Source: Heterobasidion occidentale
Lineage: Eukaryota; Basidiomycota; Agaricomycetes; Russulales; Bondarzewiaceae
DNA length: 64,000 nucleotides
Assembly (NCBI GenBank): GCA_039111635.1
Contig: JBCAQO010000009.1
Location: 496,001 to 560,000, forward strand
Direction: 5' to 3'
A program made the position numbers and the translations under genes. The first letter of the stretch is position 1. The number at the start of each line of letters is the position of its first letter. This document shows positions 24,101 through 35,661 of this stretch, piece after piece. A model generated the notes under the pieces. That model ran no database searches. It saw only the letters and a program-made list of their open reading frames with translations, and was not told the DNA's origin.

Positions 24101-25023
24101 ACGCACCCAGAGAAGCGAAGTCAGGAATTGCGTGAGGAAGAAGCTGGCGACTGACGGCGCGCGGCGTCAATCACTTCGGGCGGCCGACATCAATCAGTAC
24201 GCACCTAGTATCCCTGTCCAGAATCCCACGTCCGCCTCGTCCTTCAGCTCGCCGAACCCTACACGCGTGATTGCCGTCGTTAACATACAGCGCACGGGCA
24301 TCCGCAGGCGGCGTCCGCACCTTTGACCATGAACAGCAGGAAGGGCATAGACACGTTCGCAGTCAGAAACTCCCCGAGCAGCGCCTGATATCGCAAACGT
24401 CTGGTGAATTCTCTCCGCCTCGAACCAGTCAAATCATCTACGACGCACTATAGACAGTACGATCATGGGCAGCAGGGGCAGCGGCGTCGTGTACGTCTCC
24501 GCGGACTGCTGCAGGGCACTCGGAATCGGGGGCCGCTCGGACGTGGGCATAGGCGCCGTCGCGGCCTCCTCGTCGCCGGCACCCCTCCACCGCGCCGCGA
24601 GACTCTGTCTGCTGAATGAGATTCGGCCTGGTCGTGGACGCGCAGTGTTAGTCGGGTCGGTGGAGTCGTCGTCAGCAGCAAAGAAAGCGTCGTCCGCGCC
24701 GCCGAATACGCGCGCAGGAGGGGGATTCGCAGCGCCGCTCATGGCGACCGAGGAGGAGGAGGGGGTCGATCTGGGGACGCGGGACTGGCTGGCTGATTCG
24801 CAGCAGTCTCACTGAGCCGCTCTCGAGTCTCGACATGTCCAAATCGGTATCCAAGCTGTGTGTGCGCTTGTTTGGCGCTATATTCGCCGGACCAGGCTCC
24901 CGATCCTCCGCGGACTTCAAAAATCTGTGGCGTCGCTCTTCCTTCCGACTCTCGTCGACTTGGCCGATTGAGGCTGCGCGATGGCAGTGGGGTGGAGCCG
25001 TCGTAGTCCATCCTCAACGACAT
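21146..25023 (-). CDS. MFS transporter with long acidic central loop (YCR023C/ZIF1-like)
   Basis: Twelve-helix major-facilitator transporter, substrate unknown; relatives sit in vacuolar or plasma membrane. On the minus strand the N-terminal tail (start 25021-25023, MSLRMDYDG) is Ser/Pro-rich. Then come TPLPLLPMIVLSI, the loop 2-3 motif ATVADRHGQRLVLFISLLG, RLMQGIFAGAIGVARGCVTV, and ILGFCWGFGGVAGAIVGGT. The central loop (about 22.2-23.2 kb) is very long, with an Asp/Glu block (DEDEEDEEEDVL near 22620) and many Ser/Arg. The second half gives PILIITQYGLLALHSTTHDM, GRFSHLAMFRLGSLLFIPA, NTFAYTSVSILLNY, VSLANGVAQSIVSLARCFGP and a short tail LLIR. The frame must shift once near 23.07-23.16 kb and perhaps near 24.75 kb, where MSGAANPPPARVFGG at 24742 is an alternative start. 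Confidence 0.82.
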
Positions 25024-27780
25024 TTAACCTAGGCGGTGAACTCTCGATATCTTACAAGCTAGCCTGTCCACTAGCATCTTCAAAGCCTTGACCATTCAAG
25101 GAAGTCGCCATACTCGTACATGGTGCAGAATCCTGCGAAACAGACATGCCCCAGAAGCGAGAGGTTCTTCAGTTCTGGACAGCCTCTACGCGTATACCGC
25201 CTGGAAAAATTCGCGCAATTTCTCTACGTCTCAAACACGAATGTATTTCCCGCGCTCTATTCCTGCGCAGAATCTGGACTCGCTCGTACGGCGTCATCCC
25301 AGCGCTGCTCACGAGACAGCCGTCTCCCTTCCGCTCTGAAGCAGCCTGTTCACGGCCTTTTCCCGACGCTTGTGTCAGGTCTCACGGTAAGAGTGCGAAG
25401 GTATAGAGCCTTCCTCGCAGGTGCATCTGGTCGAGCCTTAGAGCAAACTCCGATGGCAGAAAATATAGAGCTAGAGTTAATTTCTAGTAGCCAGCGCAGC
25501 CATATCCGAGGAGTGACGAACGTGAGCGCAAGCAGAAGTGCAACCCTGCCGGCCAGCGCGGCTCTTTCCCAACCGTCGGGCAAATCAAGCCAAAGGGCCC
25601 ATAAACCGGGGTAGTGTCGTACGACCCAAATCCTCAAGAAGGATTGCCGGCCGAAGCAAACTTAGAAATGAAAGTGAAAGACGCGTGAAAGACCGGCGTC
25701 CATCGACGTCCATCCCCACAATCTATCACCTTCGAGAACGGCCGCCACCCTGCACGTACTGTATGAGCGACGCCGCACCCGCAAACGCGACGACCCGCCG
25801 CGCACCCGAACAGCGCATCGCCGCAGAAGCCGAGCCGCACCGCGCGCTCGACGCAGAACACTCACAGAACGTATTACGCGCGCGCACGATCACGATCACG
25901 ATCGAATCACGGAAACGCTCTGTTCGGGGCGTCGCATCGCGAGAGACGTGAGACATGGCGGTGATGACCGTGAAAGCGATTAAAATCCATCGAGTGCAGC
26001 CGAGTGCACGTTGCCCAGGTCCTAGCGGGACCTCGGCGCTGATGCGCTGGGACCGTCGCGGCGGGGGGACGGGATGGAAGTCTCGCGACTCGACTGTCAC
26101 AGGCCCATAGGAACGTTATATATCGGGCCTTTACGGGCGCCAGGAGAGATCAGACGCGCGAAGGAACTGCAGTGGTAGAAGAAGGCCTGCTCATATGTGT
26201 CTCTGGAGAAAATCACATCATATGGACATCGCAGGTCCGAACAGAAATGGCCTGCGCGAATTATCGCCGGATGTGGATCGATCCCGGGGATCGTCTGCGG
26301 GGTGATGGAGGCAGAGGGACATCGGATCCGCAGCGTTTTTTTATTGGGGCGAGTAAATGGGAGAAGCGTGGGTGGTCGGTGTGCGGATGAAGAGATGATT
26401 CACTCGTCGATCGTGACAAGACGGCGGGAAACGGACCAAAGGTGACACATTTGTACTGATAAATTCCATATCGGGATAGTTTCTGAGTCAAATGTACATT
26501 GGTCACGAACTTCGCGTTCTAGAGCTTTACCTTCTCATCGACAGCAGCTGAAGCGAACAGACTTCAACCTTCTGCGGTCACGAAGACTGGCTATATCGGG
26601 GGCCTTGTGGCGTCCACGTCTGTCTCTTGTCCACATCTCCCAGCGACTGGCGTTCGTCCTGCATGAGCACGACGAACCGCGTACTATGAGCCTACTACGT
26701 GAGCGGGATTTTATTTTTCATTTTAGTTCGTCGTGCATCCCAAGGGCTGAGCAGCCTTAGGCTGGTTCCATGCCTCGGGAGTGACGCGCGTACGAGCAGC
26801 GGAGATGCGGAGAGGCAAAAACCGGGCATGACAAGCGACAGTAGTTGTCGATCCGACTGATGGCCAACTCCCGTCGAACCGCGCCGTCCAAGGCGTGCGT
26901 GGCGCGCTGCCAGCGTGACGGGGAGCCGCGAGCGTTCGAGACGAGGGGTTCTTTTCCCGGACGTGCAGAGGGGATTGGTGGGACCGGCTGCCTGGACGGC
27001 GCGGATGCGATCAGGATTCTTGGCTTCGGAGGTGGTTCGCGGCGCGCGCTGTGAATTGTGAAGGACGCTGTGCGGGGGCTGGCAGCGACTGGGTTGCTTG
27101 CCGGCTGGCGGCGCGACAGGTGCGTGAGGTGAACGGTGTGCGTGTCCGGACCGACTTGATCAGACTGCGTTTAGGCTTTGATGGGTGTGGCTGTGGAGGG
27201 GGAGAAATGGCGACGTGTGTGGTGCTCTGGGAACACTTAATGCCAACGCTCTGTAGCACCGTCTGTCAAGCGCCGGCTCTCGAGGATCGCACGGGGGGGA
27301 TCTTCGACGATGAGTGCGTGGGACTCGAGGTTCGCGCGAGGGGCTGACAGCCGATTCCAAGATAAGCTCGGGGAGGAGAGCTGCAAAGCGGAGGAGCGTC
27401 CCCGCCCGATGTGGATCCTGGAGGACGCCGGGCAGCTAGGACGGATGCGGGATGCGGATGGCCGTTTCTGGTGGGAGGGGCGAGGACGTGTGGAGGGCGG
27501 GGGGCGCAGATCGGACGGGAGGGCTGGACGTCAGCGGTCGTGGGCCCGAATAGGAAAGGTGAGAGCATCGTGGCTGGGGGTCGGGGCGTCGGGGCGGTCA
27601 AGGGGGTCCGGGAGACATGGAAGGGCGGGTCGAGCAGGGAAAGACGCGGCCGGCGTGGACAGTTTCGTGCCGCAAGAACCCGCAAATCATCAGTGAATTC
27701 CGTGGATATTCGCTGGACGGCTTTGGCCATCGTCGCTACTTAACGCGTCCCCCCTCCCCGTGCCCCCGCACACAGACACC
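25024..27780. other. long intergenic region, no convincing gene
   Basis: 2.7 kb between divergent promoters of the MFS and zinc-finger genes. Frames such as 25120-25614 (+) and 25726-26100 (-) are Arg/Ser/Pro-rich shadows of GC-rich DNA. The last part (27.3-27.75 kb) is purine-rich, then C/T-rich just before the zinc-finger start, as expected for a leader. Confidence 0.45.
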
Positions 27781-29782
27781 ATGTCTCCCCCGCACCCCCC
27801 TGCTCTCTCCATCGACACAGACCATCCCCTCCTCGTCCACCCCATGGACCCCTCCCCCACCTCCAGCCTTTGTCCCACCTTGCTGTCCTCCACCTCGCTC
27901 GCAACCTCCCCCTCTTCCCTCTCCTCGTACCCGAACACCCCGCCAGAGGTAAGCGCCGCCTCCACACCGCTCTCCTCCCCGTCGGTCGAGGCACCGCCCC
28001 CTGCTGCCCGCCACCGCGGCGTGTCAAATCTCAACCAAAAACGCGCGTATCGCCGCGAGGCGAACCGCCTGGCATTTCCCCCCGGTATCCCTCGCGATAT
28101 GCTCGTGTCCTTCAGCGCCGTCCCAGACTCCAAGGCTGCCTATCCCTGGGCTCCCGACGGCGCATATACCCACTCTCCTCTCGACGAGGACACCGCATAT
28201 CGCCAGTTTGGTGGCCCTGACGAGATTGACGGCGACGGCGACCGGTACGACTACGACCTCTCGTCCAACGTGTCGTCCAAGCGTTCGCTCTCGCCTTCGC
28301 CATCGCTCGTGAAGGAGCTCTGGAAGCGCCGCCGCCTCACTTCCCCAGATTTCCCGTTTCTTGCCACTGGCCCTTCGGAAACGTTTACCTCCGAGTTCAG
28401 GGTAAAGCTCTCGATTCCGTACGTCCCCAAGGCCGCCGATCACACTGCGGACAGCGACCAATACGGCCAGGGCGATCAGTCTGCGCCTACTTTTGTGTCC
28501 GCCGAGCATGGTCAGCCCGTGGGTTGGCCTGGCCACGAGATGCGCCAAACTTCCCCTGCTCACCAGTATCATCAGCAAATGGGCATGCCCGAGATTTACC
28601 CTTGGCCAGGGTCCGCATCTGCGCACGAGCAACCTTCACACCCGATATTTTATCCTCCACCCTCGCATCCTCCACCCTCGATGGCCTTGCCTTGTCACTC
28701 TCTATACGCCTATACATCTCACGGCGCCTACATAAAATCTTCCCCAGATCAGTCGCATACATTCGCCTTGCGTTCTGCTCATAATTTCGACGTCCTCAGG
28801 GCCGAGCCCGCAACTTTTCCTCCCTACAACACACATACCCACTGATTTGCACTTATCAAACGCACGGTACGGCCTCGCGCACCACCCGCACTACTCCGAC
28901 ACCGAGCATCTTCATTACGCGAACTCTCTCGCAGCCTGGGGCCTCCCAAACCCGGCTTCGGCTCATGCCGCTTTGCTTGCACAGGCGTCTCTGTCCGCAG
29001 ACCCAAAGCCGAAAATGCACGCGTGCAACCTCTGCCCGCGCATGTTCAACCGGCCGAACGGGCTCGCAATTCACGTCAAGTCTCACAAACGTAGGGCGGC
29101 GCAATTACAGGCGCAGGCGCAAGCCGAAGCGGAGGCCGAAGCGGAGGCGGATGCTGCTGATGTGAGTCAGCGCGGCGAGTATGATCAGGAGGACGAGAAT
29201 CCTCGTAAGCGTGCGCGCCGAGAGAAGAGCGAGGAGCTCGAGCTCATGGACAGAAGTCGTGGCACGGAAGTACAGATGCAGATGCAGAACGTCGATACCA
29301 ACGCCCCAAACGTGGGCGATGACGACGTGGAGCGGCTGGAGTATCATGGGTTCCACATCCCTCCTGGAAGCTCTGACTTCTCACTCTCGCTCCCGGTCCC
29401 GGCGCAGTTCAATTATAGCCGTCCGCGGTACCCGTCTGCAGTATGTGGTCTCTGTCCTGTACCCGCACCTCCGGAATATCTGGTACTGATCGTTTGTTTC
29501 CGTGTTTGGATTGTCGTAGAACCAGCAGTATGCGATGACCGGCATTGAGGGCGCTGATTGTCCAACCGCGTCTGCGCTGTTCGGCGGTGTGGCTCCTTCG
29601 GCCGCATTAGTTGGCGTTCACGGCACGCCATCAGGAATATCCATGCCGATGCCGGCGCCAGTGTCAGTGCCAGTCGATGGTGTGGATGGGGATGGGATGG
29701 GGGACCTGTACCGTTCCTCACGCCGCTGCAGGGCTTCGCGACGCTCGAGGCGTTGCCGTTCATGCAGACTGTGCACACTTGA
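27781..29782 (+). CDS. single C2H2 zinc-finger protein, likely transcription regulator
   Basis: Start MSPPHPPALSIDTDHP at 27781. The first 350 residues are Ser/Pro-rich, with basic patches (NLNQKRAYRREANR; KELWKRRRL, a possible nuclear signal). The second part has LPNPASAHAALLAQASLSAD and one classical finger, CNLCPRMFNRPNGLAIHVKSH (29025-29090; C-x2-C-x12-H-x3-H), then a Gln/Ala/Glu-rich helix and KRARREKSEELEL. A late intron (about 29441-29519) leads to NQQYAMTGIEGADCP. Two breaks interrupt the frame: near 28838 (ACCC run, before DLHLSNARYGLAHH) and in the G run near 29700, after which FLTPLQGFATLEALPFMQTV reads to the stop at 29782. One finger suggests weak or partnered DNA binding. Targets unknown. 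Confidence 0.75.
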
Positions 29783-30576
29783 AGTGTCCACTATCTCCCG
29801 CGCTTCTTCTTCCTTTTTTCCGCCCCGCCGAGGATCTTCTTTAGAAGGCCTTCCACTTCTATTTCCTCTCGATTTTTGTATCACAAAACTTGTAATTTTC
29901 TTGTATCAGGTATATCTCCCCGGCCTTGTACTCTCTCTCGTCACTGTGGTGTCTCACTAGGACTCATATCGTCGCATCTGCACGCCTCTCTCCCCCCTCC
30001 CTTCCTCGCATCACTGGATATGTTCTTTCATCCACGTTTCGGCTTCGGTTTCGCGCGCATGCAAGCAACCACACACACTGTACCGATCGCGGCTCTACTG
30101 TAGCTCGCGCATATAACCATACACGCATCACGGACTGTGGACTGTGGACTTTTGTGTCGTCCTTTATCTCATATCGTACTCCCGTTTATTACTTTATTTT
30201 TTCACTTTTATTTCTGCCCATTTTTGTTTCCTGTGGCTTGTTTTACCGTTTATTGTTTTTGTACTTATTATTATCTTTACCCATTGTCCCTTGCCTTGTC
30301 GTAAGTCCTGTACATAATGGTCTGGGGCCCACGCGCTTAGCTGCGTCTGAACTATCCATGACGAGGCCTAGTCGGTCACAGGTGTTTGTCGGTGAGCACG
30401 TTCTGCATACCGGGGACGACGCTCACGATCGTGCGATCGGGCTGTTAAATGTGCTATGGTTGAGTGGCGACGTAGTATCAGTAAATTAGTACGCATACTA
30501 GTAAGCTTTGTGTGACCGTTCACTAGTACTGATGGAGGTCTACAGCGACAGCGAAGTTCTTGCGTAAGGCAAGAAG
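29783..30576. other. 3' flank, no gene seen
   Basis: T/C-rich sequence that is probably 3'UTR of the zinc-finger gene, then spacer. The plus frames here are pyrimidine-tract artefacts. Confidence 0.5.
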
Positions 30577-32650
30577 TCAAGGTGCAGCTCGACATTCGAT
30601 CGAAGAGAGTTTTGATACAGCATCTACGTTACTAAGACAAAAAGCAACGACGTGGTATAACGATTGCACAACACAGTGACTTGGTAACATACTCGACAAC
30701 ATGGCAAAGCTTGGTGATATAGCAAAGCAGAAACGACAATGCACGGGACAAAAACGACCACTCACTCTCAGCAGACAGGAAAGAGGCCTTAGTAAATGAA
30801 AGGCTCTGTTCATCTCCCCTGTAGCGCGATATAACTCATCACTCCAGTCCACGTCGTCAAATGGCATTGAAGCCTTGGATGGGACGTATGACTCGCTTCG
30901 CCCAAAATCGATGACACGATACGAGGGCATCTTCATGGAATGCTCTTCCGGAGGTCTTGTCAGCGGACCAGGTTGGATGAGCACATTGCGTTGGTAGAAT
31001 GAGCCATGCATGTAGTTGTTGATGTGCAGGCGTCGGAGCATCGAATAACACAATATCCTACAAGCGACGCGTGCACAGGTCAGTCTCGATCGTGGGTTGG
31101 TAAAACCTGTGAGCTCACTTCTTATCGACGTGGAAATCTTTTCCCGTCACAATAGGAATCCCACAATGCTCCACGAGCAAGATAGGGCCAAGCTGTTCGA
31201 TGCATGCCTTCATCTGAGCCCTCGCCTCCTCACTCTCGCTTTTGAACGCTTCTCCATCGAAGACAGGTTTATAGTAGCCATAGAACGTAGGCACTACAGC
31301 GCATGCCGTGACGGGTGTCTTAAACGGCGGCATCATGTCAAGTCCGCACCAGTCCTCCTGAAGATGCATCGGGAAGGATGCATAGTTCTCGGCCCTCGAA
31401 CTCCAGATGGTCCCGTGCTTCTTCATCTGGAGTTGCCATCTTGCAGGCGACGGAAACCTCCCCAGTGAGCGTGCGTGCGGAAAGTGGTCTGGGCAGTGTC
31501 AAAGCAGAGAGGTAGACGCTCGAGTGATGCCCGTCTCCGAGCATGCCGCCAGCAGAGAGACGCAAATAGGCCACATGCGGTTCTGTTGGTCCCGACTTTT
31601 CGCTTTTGTTATCAAGTGAGGCGGATGTCGAAGATCCATCGCTGGCGTCTGTCAGACACTCTTAGACGGCCATCAAAGGTGGTAGTCGTCTCAGATACTT
31701 ACCGGTGTCTGTATCAGGGGAGCTCCGCGTTGACAAAACACGTTTGAATTTAATCCAGTTCGCCGCAAGAGTAGAGCGGACGTCAACATTGGGCACGGAG
31801 CAGGAATTAGCGATCGCCACCTGATCGGAGTCTTTGACGAGGAGCACATCGGGAAAGTACTGAGGCGGAATGAATTCTTCGAGAGCAGGTGGCATCCCTG
31901 TTGCTTTAAAAGGATTTAAGCTCTGTTTATTTGCGCGGTTACTATCGTGATCTTTGGGTGATATGTTGATGTTATCAAGATCTATTTCCCATGTAAATTT
32001 AGAGGAGCTAGGCTGAATAGCCTGATCCAAAAAACAAAAAAAACCTGATGACGACTTCCCTGTGCTACCAGGAACATCTTCGAGTGTCGTTGTACCATCT
32101 GTGTCGGGAGCTATCGATAATCGCTGGTCAGAGGAGTAAGTTATCGAGTACATTATTATACCTTTCGACTTCGAAGCATCGTCTGAGACTGTGGTTGTAC
32201 GATACGCGTTCGCATTGGCTTCCAGATCTGCTAGAGTAACGGATTCCTGATCCATATCCTCATCGGGGTCAATTATGCGCTCGTAGCAGCCGTCATCTAA
32301 TAGTCGCAGCCCTCGTCAATAATGCCAAAGTCATTTTCAGGCTGCAAATGCTTCGGCATCTTCAACTTCAGCAGCGGCCACGGTCGCATCAAACGCGGCT
32401 CCGGCTCCGGATCGTGCTCCTCGTCGGCATAGTTCTCTCCGAATTCCTGGATCATGCTGCGCGACTAGACCGTCATGACTCTCATCCCGCTCTGACGTTC
32501 TATCCAAAAGAAATAGTTGATGGAGTGGCCCCAGATCATCCTATTCGGGGTCCGTTTTCCGATCGGTGCCTTGTGCTTGTCGAGGAACGGGCCATTGGGA
32601 TCACGGACCCACTGGTTATATATGAAGTTCGTGGGCTGTTCGGGAGGCAT
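30577..32650 (-). pseudogene. degenerate protein-kinase-like gene (in-frame stop, frameshifts)
   Basis: Matches a multicopy agaricomycete kinase-like family. Order on the minus strand: TNFIYNQWVRDPNGPFLDKH with KRTPNRMIWGHSINYFFWIE; SMIQEFGENYADEEHDPEPE with MPKHLQPENDFGIIDEGC; a linker; PPQYFPDVLLVKDSDQVAIA with CSVPNVDVRSTLAANW; a P-loop-like SAGGMLGDGHHSSVYLSA; VACKMATPDEEARDHLEFEG (beta3 Lys); ASFPMHLQEDWCGLDMMPPF; GPILLVEHCGIPI; MHGSFYQRNVLIQPGPL in place of a normal HRD loop; and RVIDFGRS (DFG kept). Breaks: an in-frame TAG at 32465-32467 just after RVMTV, a frame change near 32300 after DEGCDY, and another near 31395. Because HRD is replaced by HGS, family members may be pseudokinases even when intact. 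The 3' end is approximate. Confidence 0.75.
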
Positions 32651-32794
32651 AGAGTCAGTAAGAGGGAGAGATCTTCACAAGTGAGCCTGGAGAGAGTCTG
32701 GAGAGATGCAAGGTTTGACTCGAAAACAAAGATCGGAAGACGCGATCACGTGTAGGCGGCGACTTGATCAACAAGATCATACCACTATCATACC

Positions 32795-33075
32795 TTGATA
32801 AAAATCGATAAAAATCTTTCAACCGTCGCGCAAGTGTTCGTGATACTCGGCTGATATAGAGCATCGCGCAGAGACCACCAAATAATCACAGTACAAAGTT
32901 TCTATCTGTATCTACTTATAATTTTCCTGCTCTAAATCTTGATCGATCTTGTTCGGTTCATCCTCGATTTCGTGTGCGGCTGAGGTACAATCTTAAAGCC
33001 TCCTCGAGATCCGACGATGTGTAGTAGTTCACCCCGTGAGCAAGTTGGGGAGGGCATCCCACATTCCATGCGCTC
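32795..33075 (-). repeat. decayed copy of the gene carried by the 50.76-51.89 kb element
   Basis: Both sequence and translation resemble 50905-51200. On the minus strand PPQLAHGVNYY...DLEEALRLYLSRTRN matches PPQLANGMNYT...DLEEAFRLYLTRTRK of the intact copy, with an internal deletion of about 13 codons and an early stop. The non-coding flank is also shared: A-rich AAAAATCGATAAAAATC, CCGTCGCGCAAGTGTTCGTG and GAGACCACCAAA. The N-terminal part is lost beyond about 33075, and I see no inverted repeats here. Confidence 0.7.
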
Positions 33076-33311
33076 AACACTTGTTCGAGCTTTCTTCCTG
33101 AAGTTAAGTGAGGATTACGCTGTCAATGCGCTTGCGTATATTCTCTTTCACTAGATCAGCTCATAGCGCTCACAAGCGCTACTCTTCATCCGAGAAATTG
33201 GAGTCAAATCCAGACCGCTCCGATACATATTGAATTTCGACGCATTTACGAAGAGAGCCTTGTTATGTGTTCATGGTGTAGACTGCATAGCACCATAGTG
33301 TATGCGCGTCG
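33076..33311. other. short spacer, nothing seen
   Basis: AT-rich spacer between the repeat remnant and the stop of the 2OG oxygenase gene. Confidence 0.5.
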
Positions 33312-34909
33312 TTAGACGGCGCCGGCAGCCGGGCGAGCGAGCTCGGACCGCGTCCTCTCGAGGTACTCGATCTGCTCCTGCACGAACCGGTCTATAGCGT
33401 CCGGGTCGACGATCGCGGAGCCCCCACGCCCGTCCGCGTCGTCGTCGGCGGGGAGCGCTGCATGCCGTCGCTCGAGGTCTGCCGCGAGGGCGGCGAAGCG
33501 TGCGGCGAGGAGCTGCGTGCGGTAGAGCGTCCATTGGTAGCTGTTGGAGCGAGGGGACGGAGGGGGGTTTAGTTAAGTTTTGGAGGTGTGGGGCTGTGGG
33601 AAAGGGAGGGAAGGGGCTACTTGCTTGATGCGGTTCGGTTTCGTGATAGGGTGAATGGTGGTGAGGACTGACGTCGGGAGTGCGTTGATGCTGAGCGGGG
33701 GTGGACGGGAGAGAGAGGTGTGAGCGTACCAGATGCGTCTCTGATCAGCGGGTCTTTGGCGCGGAAGGACGTGACCATCGTGATCCGCTATCGGAGCGAC
33801 CGGGCATCAGCCATTAAGCAAGCAGACGATTCCGAGGGAGGAAGGCACCTCCGGGGCGTTGTACGAGCGGAGCGCGACGTGCTTCACGTGGCGGCCCTGC
33901 AGGACCACGGCGCTCCCGACGCTCGGCCCGCGCACTTTCGTCACGCCGCCGTCTCCTCGCTGTGTGTGTGAGTGTGTGTGAGTGAGAGCGTCAGGTCGGT
34001 CCCGCCGGGACACGTAGATGGAGGTGCTTTGCTCGCCTGCAGCGCCGTCTCCCCGCCGATCATGTTCGACACGTCTGAGAGCATCAGCACGCAGACGAAC
34101 GGGTAGCTGTCGCCCCGTCGCGCGAAAAAACACAAGGCGGCACCGGAAGGGGAGGGGGGGGGAGTCAGCGGAGAGCGTTAACGCGAGTGTGGGAAGGATC
34201 AGATTGACGGGAGGATGCGCACCTGTCATAGTGCCAGTTCACGACGTTCCCATCTGAGAGGCCGAGGTCAGCATCGGCAAGGGCCTTCAGCTCCTCCGCG
34301 TTGGCTGCCGGCATCGCAGGTTTCGGGTCTGGCTCGCTAAGCGCTCGGATGCCGTGCTTGCCTGCGAGCCGACCTGATGGTTCGTGTGCCCGAGCTCGAG
34401 ATCCATGCTGCGCGCGTGCATTTCCGGGCCGGATAGATCGAGAATGCAAGCGGTAAGCGATCGACGCGGGGACGCAGAGGAGGCGTGGAAGGAACATGCA
34501 TTGGCACCAACTCGACGCCCGCGGCGTCGCTCACGATTCGCAGCACTTCAGGGTGCGTCCACACCTGGTGCACGAACGGCGCGGCCTCCCTCGGGAACTC
34601 GCGGCTCTGGCACGGCGCTATGTAGCTCGAGACGGTGTACTTGTCGATGACGTCTTTCGAGAGGATGTCCCTGCGCAGCTCGCGCACGCCCGCAGCGACA
34701 TGAGCGGGAAAGGCTGCGTCACCGCGATGGAGAGATGCCGGCGTCGGCGGGAGGCCGATTCGCCATGGTGAGCTTCGAAGAAGGGGGCGTGTAGGCGAGG
34801 TGTATGCGGGATCGAATACGGCGCTGGAGGGCGCATCGTCAATGATATGTGCGGACGAAGCCAACGCGGTAGACAGTATAGTGTCAGTGGTGCTCTCTGT
34901 TGTCGACAT
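33312..34909 (-). CDS. 2OG-Fe(II) oxygenase superfamily protein (two frame breaks)
   Basis: Start MSTTESTTDTILSTALASSA at 34909. The N-terminal half gives VRELRRDILSKDVIDKYTVS, EAAPFVHQVWTHPEVLRIVS and AGVELVPMH. The oxygenase core follows: DGNVVNWHYD, then SYPFVCVLMLSDVSNMIGGE, which holds the HxD iron ligands (His and Asp of WHYD), and KVRGPSVGSAVVLQGRHVKH, which holds the distal His. MVTSFRAKDPLIRD supplies the 2OG-binding Arg. The tail SYQWTLYRTQLLAARFAALA and ELARPAAGAV ends at TAA 33312-33314. Catalyses an unknown oxidation with 2-oxoglutarate and O2. Between about 34360 and 34450 the frame changes twice (DLELGHTNHQVG lies in a third frame), so the copy is broken or mis-sequenced there. 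Confidence 0.72.
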
Positions 34910-35661
34910 CGTGGAGTGCTGGTACGCTGGGGGATGGGATGGAAGAATAGACCGTTACTAAGACCTTCGGAGTTCCTCCTGCTTGCTATATACCCCAATT
35001 CAAGACCCTTTCAGCCGAGAAATTCGCCCAATTTCGGGACCCGGAGCCCCATGCTATCGTTGACGAGAGAGATTACAATAGCCAGAATTGGTGCTTATCG
35101 ATATCAACGATAGCAATATATCAAAGAGGATCGAGACAAGGCGAAAAGAACACGCAGCTTGAGATTATTTGAGCCTCATGAGAATATCGACGACTTGGGC
35201 CTGTTCGCATCTGACATATGACAGTAAAGGCGCGCACGCATGCGGGCATCCACAGCTGTCTTTTACGAGTTTCGTTCAGCATGTTCATCGCACGATCCTT
35301 GGTTAGTATGTAGACGATATCAGGTTAGATAAGGGTATCAAGAAGCGACAACTCACAGGTGACCAAGGTCGCATGCCCCAATGCTTCCGGCATAACACGT
35401 ACGTAGCCTTATTCTGTGAAAACTAGATAGAATGGAAGTGAAGTTATTGTCGTATGATCCAACGAGTGCTCGAGAATGCGTTCGAGACTTTGCGTGGAAG
35501 TTCCTTTACGGATCTGCGGCCCTGCGAGGTACATATGAGTGGTCGATCTTGTTGACGTCAAGACGACGAAAACGGTCGATGATATGCAAGTAAAGGAAGA
35601 GAGTTTATGGACACGCGCAACAAGACACGTGCGATGAGTGTAATACACACCATATGAGAGT
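34910..35661. other. intergenic, no gene seen
   Basis: Spacer between the 2OG oxygenase start and the P450 stop, both on the minus strand. A minus frame at 35409-35726 runs into the P450 3' region and is not protein-like. Confidence 0.55.

Noticed and set aside
25120..26100. Overlapping frames of 120-165 codons
   Set aside because: They are Arg/Ser/Pro-rich on both strands with no splice-supported protein; typical shadows of GC-rich spacer.
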